From NCBI RefSeq assembly GCF_013266755.1, contig NZ_JABRWJ010000004.1:372001-436000 (forward strand): a stretch of 64,000 nucleotides of DNA, given 5' to 3'. The stretch is from Pseudaquabacterium terrae. GTDB lineage: Bacteria > Pseudomonadota > Gammaproteobacteria > Burkholderiales > Burkholderiaceae_C. The position numbers were made by a program, and so were the translations under genes. The notes beneath the pieces are model-generated. The model searched no databases. It saw only the letters and a program-made list of their open reading frames with translations, and had not been told where the DNA came from. Positions 56,381-64,000 of this stretch are shown piece after piece; position 1 is the first letter of the stretch, and every line of letters starts with the position of its first letter.

Positions 56381-56767
56381 ATGCGCCTTTTCATCTCCGC
56401 CACGCTGATCCTCGCCGCCCTGGTGCACCTGCTGCCGCTGGCCGGCGTGCTGGGCTCGGCCCAGTTGAACACGCTGTACGGCATCCCGATCGCCGAGCCG
56501 AACCTCGAGCTGCTGATGCGACACCGCGCGGTGCTGTTCGGGCTGCTCGGCGGCTTGCTGCTGCTCGCCGCCTTCCGGCCGACGCTGCAGCCGGCGGCCT
56601 TCATCGCCGGCCTGGTCAGCGTCGGCTCGTTCCTGCTGCTCGCGCTGCTGGTCGGTGAGATCAATCCCTTGCTGCGGCGGGTGGTGATCGTCGATGCGGT
56701 CGCGCTGGTACTGTTGCTGGCCGGTGCGGCCGCCCGGTGGCAGGTGAATGCCCAGCTCGCGAAGTAA
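56381..56767 (+). CDS. four-helix small membrane protein
   Basis: 128 residues with four hydrophobic segments (about 3-22, 48-66, 72-90 and 100-118). The segment LLMRHRAVLFGLLGGLLLLAAF is typical of a small uncharacterised family sometimes mislabelled phosphopantetheine adenylyltransferase. The role is unknown. It is convergent with the SgrR-like gene, 3 nt between stops. Confidence 0.75.
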   Translation: MRLFISATLILAALVHLLPLAGVLGSAQLNTLYGIPIAEPNLELLMRHRAVLFGLLGGLLLLAAFRPTLQPAAFIAGLVSVGSFLLLALLVGEINPLLRRVVIVDAVALVLLLAGAAARWQVNAQLAK

Positions 56768-56770
56768 GCG

Positions 56771-58432
56771 TCAGTCGGAATCCTTCAGCCACAGCGCCGA
56801 GAAGTCCATCCAGCCGTTCGGCCCGAGCTGAACGCCGGCCAGCGCCGCGCTGGCGTGCACGCCTTGCCATTCGTGGGACAGCGGCAGCAGCCAGCCCTCG
56901 CCGACCAGCCAGTGGCCGGTGCTTTCGATCAGCGCGGCGCGCTGCGCGGCATCGGGCGTGCGCTGCACTGCGTGCAGCCGGCGATCGAGCGCCGTGGCCG
57001 CGGCCGGCGCCAGCGCGCGGCGCAGCATGCGATTGCTGCCCCACCACTCGTGGCAGCCGTAGTCGCGGTCGTCGTGCAGCACCTCGCTGCACAGCACCAG
57101 GTCGGCCTCGTGCCACCAGTCGTCCAGGCGCTCGAAGGCCGCATGGTCGAGCAGCCGCCGTTCGAGCTGCACGCCGGCTTCGCCGAGGCGCCGTTGCAGC
57201 GCGTCGCCCAGCGCGCGCAGGCCGGGCAGCGCGAGGCTGACGAGGACCCGCCGGCTGCCGCGCGGCCACGGGCAACGGGCGCGGCCGGCCAGCGGCACGG
57301 CCGGCCAGTCCGGCAGCAGCGCATGCGCCGGCAGGCGCTGCGGATCGCCGGCGCCGACCAGCGGCGGCGAGGCGAGGAAACACGCCCAGTCGCGCCGCGC
57401 CGCGCCGGTCAGCGCGCGCCGCCCCGCAGGCGTCAGCAGGTAGGTGCAGGCCGATTGCAGGCGGCCTCCCGGCGTCGGCGCCGTCACGCCGGGCTCGAGG
57501 TCGAAGGCGCCGGCGCCGCCGCTGATGAACCACAGCTCGAGGCGCTGAATCAGCGGCCGCTCGCGGTAGTGCTGCTCGTTGGCGACGAGGCCCAGGCGCA
57601 GCGGGTTGTGGCGCTCGACGCGGAACGCGCCGCTGCCGATCGGCAGGCGGGCGAAGTCGGCGCGGCGGCGGCGCGGCACGATCGACGCGTTGGCGGTGGC
57701 CAGGCGCTGCGGCCAGAGCTGGTCTTCGTCGCCGAGCTCGAAGCTGATCGACTCGGCACCGTGCAGCTCGATCGCCCGCAGGTGCCGGTACTGCCGCTGC
57801 CACGGGTTCGGCTGGTCGCGCAGTCGCAGCACGCTGGCCGCGACGTCGGCCGCTTCGAGCGGCGTGCCGTCGTGGAAACGCAGTCCCGGCCGCAGCCAGA
57901 AGCGCCAGCGTCGCGCGCCGGCGGCGCTTTCCCAGTGATGGGCGAGCGCCGGCACCACCTGCTGCCGCGTGCCATCGAAGCCGACCAGGCGCTCGAACAC
58001 CTGGCGCACGACGTGGGCCTCGAGGCTGCTGAAGACGAGCAGCGGATCGAGCGTCGTCAGCGGCCGGGCCACCGCCATGCGCAGCAGGCGTTGGGGCGGC
58101 GACGCGCCGAGGAACTCCGGCAGCCGCGCCATGAGCCGCTCGCGCTGCGCCGGCTTCAGCCGCGCGAAGGCCTGCTCGAGCTCGCCGCGGCCGACCAGCT
58201 GCAGCAGCTCGTCGAGCTGCAGCTGCTGCGGCTCGCGCAGCCACTCGAGCGTGGAGCGGTGGCCGCGGCCGCGCCCGGGCTGCCAGTGCAGCCAGCCTTC
58301 GGCCTGCATCTTGCGCAGCCGCATGCGCGCATTGCGCTCGCTGCAGCCGAGCAGCGCGGCGATCGCCGGCAGGCCGGGTTGCCGCGAACCGAGCTGCCGG
58401 TGCAGCAGCGCGTATTGCGCCTTGAGTTGCAT
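56771..58432 (-). CDS. SgrR-family transcriptional regulator
   Basis: 553 residues. An N-terminal SgrR-type winged helix (IAALLGCSERNARMRLRKMQAEGWLHWQPGRGRGHRSTLEWL) is fused to a dipeptide-binding-protein-like domain (RPLTTLDPLLVFSSLEAHVVRQVFERLVGFD, GLRFHDGTPLEAADVAASVLRLRD) that would bind a small ligand in the cytoplasm. The ATG at 58432 matches the family N-terminus. It is divergent from an MFS exporter gene, as sgrR is adjacent to setA in E. coli. Confidence 0.9.
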   Translation of the reverse strand: MQLKAQYALLHRQLGSRQPGLPAIAALLGCSERNARMRLRKMQAEGWLHWQPGRGRGHRSTLEWLREPQQLQLDELLQLVGRGELEQAFARLKPAQRERLMARLPEFLGASPPQRLLRMAVARPLTTLDPLLVFSSLEAHVVRQVFERLVGFDGTRQQVVPALAHHWESAAGARRWRFWLRPGLRFHDGTPLEAADVAASVLRLRDQPNPWQRQYRHLRAIELHGAESISFELGDEDQLWPQRLATANASIVPRRRRADFARLPIGSGAFRVERHNPLRLGLVANEQHYRERPLIQRLELWFISGGAGAFDLEPGVTAPTPGGRLQSACTYLLTPAGRRALTGAARRDWACFLASPPLVGAGDPQRLPAHALLPDWPAVPLAGRARCPWPRGSRRVLVSLALPGLRALGDALQRRLGEAGVQLERRLLDHAAFERLDDWWHEADLVLCSEVLHDDRDYGCHEWWGSNRMLRRALAPAAATALDRRLHAVQRTPDAAQRAALIESTGHWLVGEGWLLPLSHEWQGVHASAALAGVQLGPNGWMDFSALWLKDSD

Positions 58433-58518
58433 CGCCGAACGCCCCTCGATAAAAGAGGAAGTGATTGTGCTGCCGCGCATCCATTTTCAGCATCCGCCTT
58501 GTTGGCCACACTGCCGGC

Positions 58519-59784
58519 ATGCAACACGGTCCCTTGCCGTCCCCGATGCGCCAGCTGCTGGCGCTCTCGACCCTGATGACGCTGGCGCGCGCGTTGACGA
58601 CGCCGGTGCTGGTGCTGAGCCTGGCGCAGCAGCTGCGGCTGGGGCTGCCGGCGATCGGCATGCTGCTCGGCGCCGTGCTGGTGGTCGCGACGCTGTGCGG
58701 CCTCTACGGCGGTCACCTGGTCGACCGCTGGCGCCCGCGCCGGCTGCTGATCGGCGCCGCCGCGCTGATCGCTGCCGGGCTCGCGCTGCTGCCGGCGGCG
58801 CGCGCGCCGGCGCCGGCGCTGGTTGCGCTGCTGCTGTCGGAGACGGCGTTCGGCGTCTTCGGCATCGCCGTCAAGGCCGCGCTGTCCGACGGCTTGCCCG
58901 CCGCGGCGCGCGCCCGCGGATTCTCGCTGCGCTACACGCTGACGAACCTGGCTTTCGCGGTCGGGCCGTTCATCGGCAGCGCGCTCGCCGGCCGGCATGC
59001 CGCGGCGCCGTTCTGGGCCGCGGCGATGCTGGCCGCGTCACTGCTGCCGTGGCTGGCGTGGCTGCGACTGCGGGACATCGCCGCCGACGGCGCGCCCGCC
59101 GGCGCGCCGGGCTTCGTGCAGACGCTGGCGCTGCTCGGCGGCGATCGGGCGCTGGTGCTGTTCACGCTCGGCTGCCTGCTGGGCTGCGTCGTCCATGGCC
59201 GCTTCTCGGACTACCTGGCGCTGGTGCTGCTGGGCCAGCGGCCGGCGGCCGAGGTGATGCAGTGGATGTCGGCGCTGATCGCCTGCAACGCGCTCGCCGT
59301 GGTGCTGCTGCAGCTGCCGATCGGACAGCGCATTCAGCGCCGCCATGCCGGCCGCTGGATCGCGCTCGGCTCGCTGCTGCTCGCCGCCGGGCTGGCCGGC
59401 TTCTGGCACGCGGCGAGCCTCGCCGGCTGGTGCCTCGCGATGCTGGTCTTCACGCTCGGCGAGATCATCATCGTGCCGGCCGAGATGCTGGTGGTCGATG
59501 CGATCGCCCCGGCCGCGTACAAAGGCAGCTACTTCGCCGCCCACCACCTGGCACAGCTGGGCAGCGCGGCGAGCCCGGCGCTGTGTGCGCTGGTGCTGGC
59601 GCACGGCGCGCCGGGCGGCCTGTTCGGCCTGCTGATCGCGCTCGCGCTGCTCGGCGCGCTGCTGGTCGCGGCCAGCGGCGCCGCGCGCGTCACGTTCAGG
59701 GCTGCGCGTGCCAGTGATCGTGCCGCTCGCGCCGTTCCTGCCGGTAGTTGGTCACCTCGAGGCGGATGCCGTCGGGGTCGGTGA
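58519..59784 (+). CDS. MFS transporter (exporter-like)
   Basis: 421 residues and about 12 membrane helices. The loop 2-3 motif GGHLVDRWRPRRLLIGAA is the major-facilitator signature and ARARGFSLRYTLTNLAFAVGPFIGSALAG resembles motif C of drug and sugar exporters. The divergent SgrR-like gene suggests regulation by a sugar-phosphate-like ligand. The extreme C-terminus (about 30 residues) is hydrophilic, runs into the VOC gene on the other strand (89-nt overlap) and may not be conserved. Confidence 0.9.
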   Translation: MQHGPLPSPMRQLLALSTLMTLARALTTPVLVLSLAQQLRLGLPAIGMLLGAVLVVATLCGLYGGHLVDRWRPRRLLIGAAALIAAGLALLPAARAPAPALVALLLSETAFGVFGIAVKAALSDGLPAAARARGFSLRYTLTNLAFAVGPFIGSALAGRHAAAPFWAAAMLAASLLPWLAWLRLRDIAADGAPAGAPGFVQTLALLGGDRALVLFTLGCLLGCVVHGRFSDYLALVLLGQRPAAEVMQWMSALIACNALAVVLLQLPIGQRIQRRHAGRWIALGSLLLAAGLAGFWHAASLAGWCLAMLVFTLGEIIIVPAEMLVVDAIAPAAYKGSYFAAHHLAQLGSAASPALCALVLAHGAPGGLFGLLIALALLGALLVAASGAARVTFRAARASDRAARAVPAGSWSPRGGCRRGR

Positions 59785-60139
59785 GGAAGGTCGCGGTGTA
59801 GTCGGGCGCGTACTGCGGATAGGTGTCGGCATCGCTCGCCGCGATGCCGGCCGCCTGCAGCTGCTGGGCCAGCGCCTGCACCTCGGCGATCGAGTCGACG
59901 CGCAGGCACAGGTGGTGCAGCCCCGGCGCGTAGGGCTGGTGCGGCGTGGCCTGCCGCGCCGGCCGCAGCACGATGCCGAACAGCCGGTTGTAGTACTGCA
60001 CGTGCGGGTCGCCGCCGATCTCGAAGCGGTTCTTGCGAAAGCCCAGCGCTTCCAGCAGCAGGCGGTCGTAGAAGGCCTCGGAGCGGGAGAGCTCCGAGAC
60101 CGTCAGATAGATGTGATCGATGCCGGTCACTTCAGCCAT
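59696..60139 (-). CDS. VOC family (glyoxalase-like) protein
   Basis: 147 residues. Two beta-alpha-beta-beta-beta units start at ITGIDHIYLTVSEL-like VTGIDHIYLTVSELSRSEAFY and GLHHLCLRVDSIAEVQALAQQL, ending FLTDPDGIRLEVTNY. Metal-binding His and Glu are kept (DHIYL, HHLCL, LEV). It could be a lyase or dioxygenase-like enzyme; the substrate is unknown. A long inverted repeat lies just ahead of the start. Confidence 0.88.
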   Translation of the reverse strand: MAEVTGIDHIYLTVSELSRSEAFYDRLLLEALGFRKNRFEIGGDPHVQYYNRLFGIVLRPARQATPHQPYAPGLHHLCLRVDSIAEVQALAQQLQAAGIAASDADTYPQYAPDYTATFLTDPDGIRLEVTNYRQERRERHDHWHAQP

Positions 60140-60142
60140 TGG

Positions 60143-60177
60143 GACACTCCGCGCGCCGTGGATGGGCGCGCAGTGTC
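60143..60177. promoter_or_regulatory. inverted repeat ahead of the VOC gene
   Basis: Outer arms GACACT (60143-60148) and AGTGTC (60172-60177) and inner arms GCGCGCC (60151-60157) and GGCGCGC (60165-60171) form an interrupted 13-bp stem ending 4 nt from the ATG at 60139. In the mRNA it would bury the ribosome site; as DNA it could be an operator. Confidence 0.45.
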
Positions 60178-60207
60178 TCACCGCGGGCTGGCGCGGCTCG
60201 GGCGGCG

Positions 60208-60756
60208 TCAGGCCGGCCGGTGTGCGACCGGCTCGCCGGCCGGGAACAGCTTGAGCGTCAGCTCGCGCCGGTTCAGCTTCACCAGGTCGAGCGGGCAATC
60301 GTCGATCACCACCTGCGCCACCGCCGTCGTCAGCGCCTTGCGCAGCAGGCCGAGGAAGCGCGGTGCCGCGGCGATGCGCAGCGCGGTGAAGCGACCCTTC
60401 TGGTGCGCTTCGGCCAGCCATTGCGCGACGCGGTTCGCGAACAGCGCGGCCTCCTGGTGCAGCGCGGTCTCGCCGGCCGATGCGGTGATGTTGCCGCCCG
60501 AGCGCAGGTCACCGCCGGCGCGCCGGCCGTAGGCGTCGCGGCGCAGGTCGGCGTCGTCGGCGCGCGAGCCGGCATCGGTCAGCAGCTCGATCTCCTCGAG
60601 GTCCTGGCCGTGCCCGGGCAGCGCCAGGACGCGGGCGAAGGCTTCGTCGGCGGTCAGGACCCAGAGCTTGCCGGGCGCCGGCACGTCGCCCCTCTGGTCA
60701 TGTGCGCGATCGTCAGCGCTGCGGTAGTCCGCTTTCGGTCTCTGTTGCAGGCTCAT
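60208..60756 (-). CDS. host attachment protein family
   Basis: 182 residues. LWVLTADEAFARVLALPGHGQDLEEIELLTD, HQEAALFANRVAQWLAEAHQKGRFTALRIAAAPRFLGLLRKAL and the C-terminal KLNRRELTLKLF are those of the Host_attach family (similar to AtsE and eRF1-like folds). The name comes from plant-associated bacteria; the molecular role is not established. It overlaps the upstream gene stop as ATGA. Confidence 0.85.
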   Translation of the reverse strand: MSLQQRPKADYRSADDRAHDQRGDVPAPGKLWVLTADEAFARVLALPGHGQDLEEIELLTDAGSRADDADLRRDAYGRRAGGDLRSGGNITASAGETALHQEAALFANRVAQWLAEAHQKGRFTALRIAAAPRFLGLLRKALTTAVAQVVIDDCPLDLVKLNRRELTLKLFPAGEPVAHRPA

Positions 60757-61007
60757 AGGCCACCTCTTGCCGGCTTGGACCCGGGTGAGTTCCCTGGACG
60801 GTCCTTGCCCTGGTCGGCCGAGCGTTCGGCCTGGCGTGCGCGGCTGCGGGCGGCTTCGTCGGCGGCGATCGCGTCGGCGCTCGGGTCCTCGGCGGTCTCG
60901 GCGTCGTAGGTGCGGCCGACTTCGTCCTTGCCTTCCTGTTCCTTGGCCGCGTCGCGGCGTTCGTTGATCGGCTTTCCAGGCCCCGAGGGGCGGTTCGCTT
61001 GAGTCAT
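60753..61007 (-). CDS. small charged hydrophilic protein
   Basis: 84 residues, mostly Glu, Asp, Arg, Lys and Ala (KPINERRDAAKEQEGKDEVG, SADAIAADEAARSRARQAER). No hydrophobic segment. GGAG lies 7 nt before the ATG at 61007. First gene of an operon with the host-attachment-like gene and downstream of a sigma-54-like element. Function unknown. Confidence 0.65.
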   Translation of the reverse strand: MTQANRPSGPGKPINERRDAAKEQEGKDEVGRTYDAETAEDPSADAIAADEAARSRARQAERSADQGKDRPGNSPGSKPARGGL

Positions 61008-61043
61008 CACAATGCTCCGTTGTCCGTGTCAGTGCCGTCGGCC

Positions 61044-61059
61044 GGCAAGGCCCATGCCC
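61044..61059 (-). promoter_or_regulatory. sigma-54 type promoter for the 61007-60208 operon
   Basis: Minus strand GGGCATGGGCCTTGCC. The predicted start is about 61033, a 26-nt leader. Confidence 0.7.
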
Positions 61060-61066
61060 GCGCGGT

Positions 61067-62404
61067 TCAGCCCGCCGCGCTGACGCGCCAGATGGTGTTG
61101 CCGACGTCGTCGGCCACCAGCAGTGCGCCGCGCTTGTCGATGGCCACGCCAACCGGCCGGCCCTGCGCCTGGCCTTCGGGGCCGAGGAAGCCGGTCAGCA
61201 CGTCCTGCGGCGGGCCGCTCGGCTTGCCGGCGCTGAAGGGCACGAAGACCACCTTGTAGCCCGAGGGCGGCTTGCGATTCCACGAGCCGTGCAGGCCGAC
61301 GAACATGCCGCTGCGCCACGGCGCCGGCAGCGCGCTGGCATCGGTGCCGACCACCAGGCCGAGCGGCGCGACGTGCGAGCCGAGCGCGTAGTCGGGCTTG
61401 ATCGCCTTGGCCACCAGGTCCGGACGCGGCGGCTGCGGGCGCGCGTCGACGACGCTGCCGAAGTAGCTGTACGGCCAGCCGTAGAAGCCGCCGTCGCGCA
61501 CCGAGGTGAGGTAGTCGGGGACCAGGTCGTTGCCGAGCTCGTCGCGCTCGTTGACGACGGTCCACAGCATGCCGGTCGACGGGTCCCAGGCCAGGCCGTT
61601 CGGATTGCGCAGGCCGCTCGCGTACAGGCGCTTGGCTCCGGTGCGCGGATCGATCTCCCAGATCGCCGCGCGGCCTTCCTCGACGCCCAAGCCGTGCTCG
61701 GCGACGTTGCTGTTCGAGCCGACGGTGGCGTAGAGCTTGCTGCCGTCGCGGCTGGCGATGATGTTCTTGGTCCAGTGGTGGTTGTGCGGGCCGCCGGGCA
61801 GGTCGGCCACCTTGGTGCCGGTGGTGCCGATGCTCGTCGCGCCGGGCGTGTACGCGAAGCGCATCACCGCATCGGCGTTGGCGACGTACAGGTCGTTGCC
61901 GACCAGCGCCATGCCGAACGGCGAGAACAGGTTGGACAGCAGCACCGTGCGGGTCTCGGCAACGCCGTCGCCATCGGCATCGCGCAGCAGCGTGATGCGG
62001 TTGGCACTCGGCACCGCCGAGCCGGCCTTGGCCATCGCCTTCTTCATGAACCACGACTTGATCTTGCCGAAGCCTTGCGGCTTGGGCGCGCCTTCGCCCT
62101 TCGGCGGCGCGGCCGATTCGGCGACCAGCACGTCGCCATTGGGCAGCACGTGCAGCCAGCGCGGATGGGCCAGGCCGGTGGCGAAGGCCTGCACCTGCGT
62201 GCCACTGGCAGCCACCGGCTTCGCGCCGGCCGGCCAGCCGGTGGCCTCGGCGATCTTGACCGTCGGGATCAGCGATTTCTCCGGCGGCGGCAGCGTTGGG
62301 TCCGGCCCGACACCGGCCGATTCGGGCAGCTTGGCCACGCCGCTGCAGGCGCCGATCAGGGTGGCCACCGCGGCGGTGGCGACGAGGGTGGGGCGCAGTT
62401 TCAT
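61067..62404 (-). CDS. PQQ-dependent sugar dehydrogenase-type lipoprotein
   Basis: 445 residues. A signal sequence with lipobox ([10 protein letters not shown], Cys about residue 20) is followed by a six-bladed propeller of the soluble glucose/sorbosone dehydrogenase type: [77 protein letters not shown], and [16 protein letters not shown]. It would oxidise a sugar in the periplasm and pass electrons on, which fits the neighbouring cytochromes c. AGGAGG precedes the ATG at 62404. Confidence 0.9.
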   Translation of the reverse strand: MKLRPTLVATAAVATLIGACSGVAKLPESAGVGPDPTLPPPEKSLIPTVKIAEATGWPAGAKPVAASGTQVQAFATGLAHPRWLHVLPNGDVLVAESAAPPKGEGAPKPQGFGKIKSWFMKKAMAKAGSAVPSANRITLLRDADGDGVAETRTVLLSNLFSPFGMALVGNDLYVANADAVMRFAYTPGATSIGTTGTKVADLPGGPHNHHWTKNIIASRDGSKLYATVGSNSNVAEHGLGVEEGRAAIWEIDPRTGAKRLYASGLRNPNGLAWDPSTGMLWTVVNERDELGNDLVPDYLTSVRDGGFYGWPYSYFGSVVDARPQPPRPDLVAKAIKPDYALGSHVAPLGLVVGTDASALPAPWRSGMFVGLHGSWNRKPPSGYKVVFVPFSAGKPSGPPQDVLTGFLGPEGQAQGRPVGVAIDKRGALLVADDVGNTIWRVSAAG

Positions 62405-62450
62405 CGGGACCTCCTGAACTGTGACGGGCGACCACGCCACCCGCACGCGC

Positions 62451-62466
62451 GGCAGGTGACGTGCCT
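62451..62466 (-). promoter_or_regulatory. sigma-54 type promoter for the sugar dehydrogenase
   Basis: Minus strand AGGCACGTCACCTGCC, CTGC in place of TTGC. The predicted start is about 62440, a 36-nt leader with AGGAGG. It lies in the gap after the diheme cytochrome gene. Confidence 0.65.
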
Positions 62467-62480
62467 GCGGACCGGCGCCG

Positions 62481-63329
62481 TCACTGCAGCGTGCCGAGGT
62501 AGGCCACGATGTCGCGCGCATCGGCCTCGCGCAGCTCGAGCGCGGGCATCGTCGTCTGCGCATCGGCATGCCGCGGATCGATGATCCAGCGCAGCATTTC
62601 GTCCGGCGTGTTTGGCCGCCGGCCGGCGATGGTCTGCCGCCGCGCCAGGCCGGCCAGCGGCGGGCCGACGTGCACGTCGGAGCCGGTGACGCCGGGAATG
62701 CGGTGGCAGGCGGTGCAGGCGTGCTGCGTCAGCGCGATGCGGCCGCGCGCCGCATCGGCGCGAAAGCCCTCGGGCAGGCCCTCGCGGCGCGGCGCCGGAC
62801 AGCTGGCAGCGGCGGTATCGGCCAGCGCGGTGAACTCCGCCGCCGTCAGCGCCGGCAGCCGCTGCATGAAGGCCACCAGCGCCCACAGCTCGGCCTCGTC
62901 GAGCCGGTATTGCCAGGCCGGCATGCCGCTCATGCGGATGCCGTTGCGCGTGATCCAGTACAGCTCGGCGGCGTTCCAATGCTGGGGCGCGTCGACCAGC
63001 GGCCCCGGCAGCGGCTGCATGCTGCGGCCGATCGGCGCCTGCGCGCGGCCCGGCGCGCCGTGGCACTGCAGGCAGTGGTCGCGAAAACAGGCGGCACCGC
63101 GCAGCACGCGCGCCGGGTTGTCCAGCGGCGGCACCTCGATCGCCGCAGCGCGGCGCTTGACGCTGCGGTGCATCGTCAGCTCCATCAGCGAATGCACGGC
63201 TTGCGTGTGCGGCACGTTGGCGGCAATGTCGTAGAGGCCGAGCCAGACCACCAGCGCGCCCGCGGCCGTGCCCGCCGCCAGCAGCGTGGCGACGGCGATC
63301 AGCGCGGCAAGCGGGCGGCCGATGCGCAT
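62481..63329 (-). CDS. diheme cytochrome c, membrane-anchored
   Basis: 282 residues. An N-terminal membrane segment ([27 protein letters not shown]) probably anchors it. Two heme c sites are present: CLQCH near residue 87 and CTACH near 205, with Met ligand candidates in the RMSGMPAW and TTMPALEL segments. It carries electrons in the periplasm, likely between the sugar dehydrogenase and the oxidase that starts at 63780. GAGGA before the ATG. Confidence 0.9.
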   Translation of the reverse strand: MRIGRPLAALIAVATLLAAGTAAGALVVWLGLYDIAANVPHTQAVHSLMELTMHRSVKRRAAAIEVPPLDNPARVLRGAACFRDHCLQCHGAPGRAQAPIGRSMQPLPGPLVDAPQHWNAAELYWITRNGIRMSGMPAWQYRLDEAELWALVAFMQRLPALTAAEFTALADTAAASCPAPRREGLPEGFRADAARGRIALTQHACTACHRIPGVTGSDVHVGPPLAGLARRQTIAGRRPNTPDEMLRWIIDPRHADAQTTMPALELREADARDIVAYLGTLQ

Positions 63330-63355
63330 CGTGGGGTGTCCTCATCGGCGTTGCA

Positions 63356-63370
63356 GCAAACAGCCGGCCC
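63356..63370 (-). promoter_or_regulatory. weak sigma-54 type element for the diheme cytochrome
   Basis: Minus strand GGGCCGGCTGTTTGC has GG-N10-GC spacing and TTTGC but a poor -24 box. The predicted start is about 63344 with the GAGGA just inside the leader. Confidence 0.4.
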
Positions 63371-63380
63371 GCCGCTTGCC
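63365..63380 (+). promoter_or_regulatory. sigma-54 type promoter for cytochrome c / oxidase operon
   Basis: CGGCCCGCCGCTTGCC, GG at 63366-63367 and GC at 63378-63379, one change (C for A) in the -24 box. The predicted start is about 63391, a 27-nt leader with AAAGG before the GTG at 63418. Confidence 0.6.
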
Positions 63381-63417
63381 GGGCTGGCAGCGCGACATCC
63401 CTGCGAAAGGTCTCGCC

Positions 63418-63783
63418 GTGTTCCGATTCGGCCTCCCGCTGCTGCTGCTGGTCGCGTTCAGCCTTGCCGGCTGCGGCGAGCGCGGCACGCTTGACGCGGC
63501 CCGCGGCGACGCCGAGCGCGGCCGGCTGCTCGTCGCGCGCTACCACTGTGGCCACTGCCATGCGGTGCCCGGCGTGCCGGCGGCGCGCGGGCTCGCCGGG
63601 CCGGACCTCGCGTCGTACGCGCGCCGCAGCTACATCGCCGGCCGCTGGCCGAACGAGCCGGCGCGGCTGGCGAGCTGGATCGCCGAGCCGCAGGCGCTGG
63701 CACCCGACACGCCGATGCCGAACCTCGGCGTGTCGGCCACCGATGCGCGCGACATCGTGGCCTACCTGGCGACATTGCGATGA
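63418..63783 (+). CDS. monoheme cytochrome c lipoprotein
   Basis: 121 residues from GTG. Signal peptide with lipobox (VAFSLAGCG, Cys about 19), heme site CGHCH near residue 44 and Met ligand in [21 protein letters not shown] small electron carrier held at the membrane. Its stop overlaps the ATG of the oxidase subunit gene, so it is probably a dedicated donor of that oxidase. Confidence 0.9.
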   Translation: MFRFGLPLLLLVAFSLAGCGERGTLDAARGDAERGRLLVARYHCGHCHAVPGVPAARGLAGPDLASYARRSYIAGRWPNEPARLASWIAEPQALAPDTPMPNLGVSATDARDIVAYLATLR

Positions 63784-64000
63784 CGATCGAATCGGTGCTG
63801 CGGCCTGCCGGCCCGGCCGCGGCGGCCGGTGCCGAGACCGGCTGGGTGCTGATCGTCGGCAGCGCGCTGGTGCTGATGCTGGTCGGCGCGCTGCTGGCCT
63901 GGGCGCTGCTGCGCCGGCGCGCCGCGGGCGAGCAGCACGACGAGCGGCGCCTGGTGCGCCGCTGGGTGATCGGCGGCGGGCTCGCGTTTCCGGCGCTGAC
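63780..64000 (+). CDS. coxB: cytochrome c oxidase subunit II, N-terminal part (runs off the window)
   Basis: 73 residues visible. The ATG overlaps the preceding stop as ATGA. A first membrane helix (WVLIVGSALVLMLVGALLAWALL, about 22-44), a charged loop (RRRAAGEQHDERRLVRRW) and the start of a second helix (IGGGLAFPALT) match the N-terminus of subunit II of heme-copper oxidases. The copper site lies beyond the edge. The call rests partly on context with the cytochrome c gene. Confidence 0.7.
   Translation, partial: MTIESVLRPAGPAAAAGAETGWVLIVGSALVLMLVGALLAWALLRRRAAGEQHDERRLVRRWVIGGGLAFPAL

Overview
The window is high-GC DNA (about 70% by eye) from a betaproteobacterium, most likely a Burkholderiales of the Rubrivivax/Leptothrix/Methylibium type. 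This rests on protein style, gene content and an intergenic repeat I associate with that group; no rRNA or tRNA gene is present to confirm it. Genes are dense and on both strands. One lower-GC patch, the Fic gene and its upstream region (18478-20190), looks acquired.

Layout. 1-8.0 kb: truncated topoisomerase IB, an NtrC-type sigma-54 activator (copy A), a stress-type SDR, a DUF421 membrane protein, a DUF2383 protein and a hybrid histidine kinase. 8-13.4 kb: small hydrophilic proteins, a stand-alone rpoN (sigma-54), and an MgtC-led operon. 13.3-20 kb: LysR/flavodoxin pair, a RES/Xre toxin-antitoxin pair, dienelactone hydrolase, a GlxA-type regulator, and an AbiEi-like/Fic fusion. 20-25 kb: hybrid kinase, L,D-transpeptidase, Ser/Thr-rich secreted protein, and a second NtrC-type activator (copy B). 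25-39 kb: many small stress-like genes (hemerythrin, PoxB-like enzyme, a catalase-fold protein without heme residues, YihY, two more DUF2383 proteins, CinA, glycosyltransferases, DUF883-like). 39-45 kb: hybrid kinase and a CheB-CheR-PAS fusion. 45-53 kb: Ku and LigD (NHEJ), DJ-1/PfpI protein, MscS channel, CBS protein, low-complexity proteins. 53-60 kb: another hybrid kinase, PAQR/hemolysin III, SgrR-like regulator with an MFS exporter. 60-64 kb: host-attachment-like protein, PQQ-type sugar dehydrogenase, cytochromes c and the start of a cytochrome oxidase subunit II gene.

Main observation. About thirty intergenic sites match the sigma-54 -24/-12 consensus (GG-N10-GC, typically GGCAYG-N4-TTGCC). 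Most are oriented toward a start codon 25-65 nt away with a Shine-Dalgarno between. They precede rpoN itself, ku, the ligD operon, DUF2383 genes, hemerythrin, the CBS protein, MscS, cytochromes and most of the small hydrophilic or proline-rich proteins. Together with the rpoN copy, two NtrC-type activators sharing an almost identical AAA+ segment, four hybrid kinases and a lone receiver protein, this suggests a dense sigma-54 stress or stationary-phase regulon that includes double-strand-break repair. The motif matches and geometry are read directly from the sequence; the regulatory role is inference.
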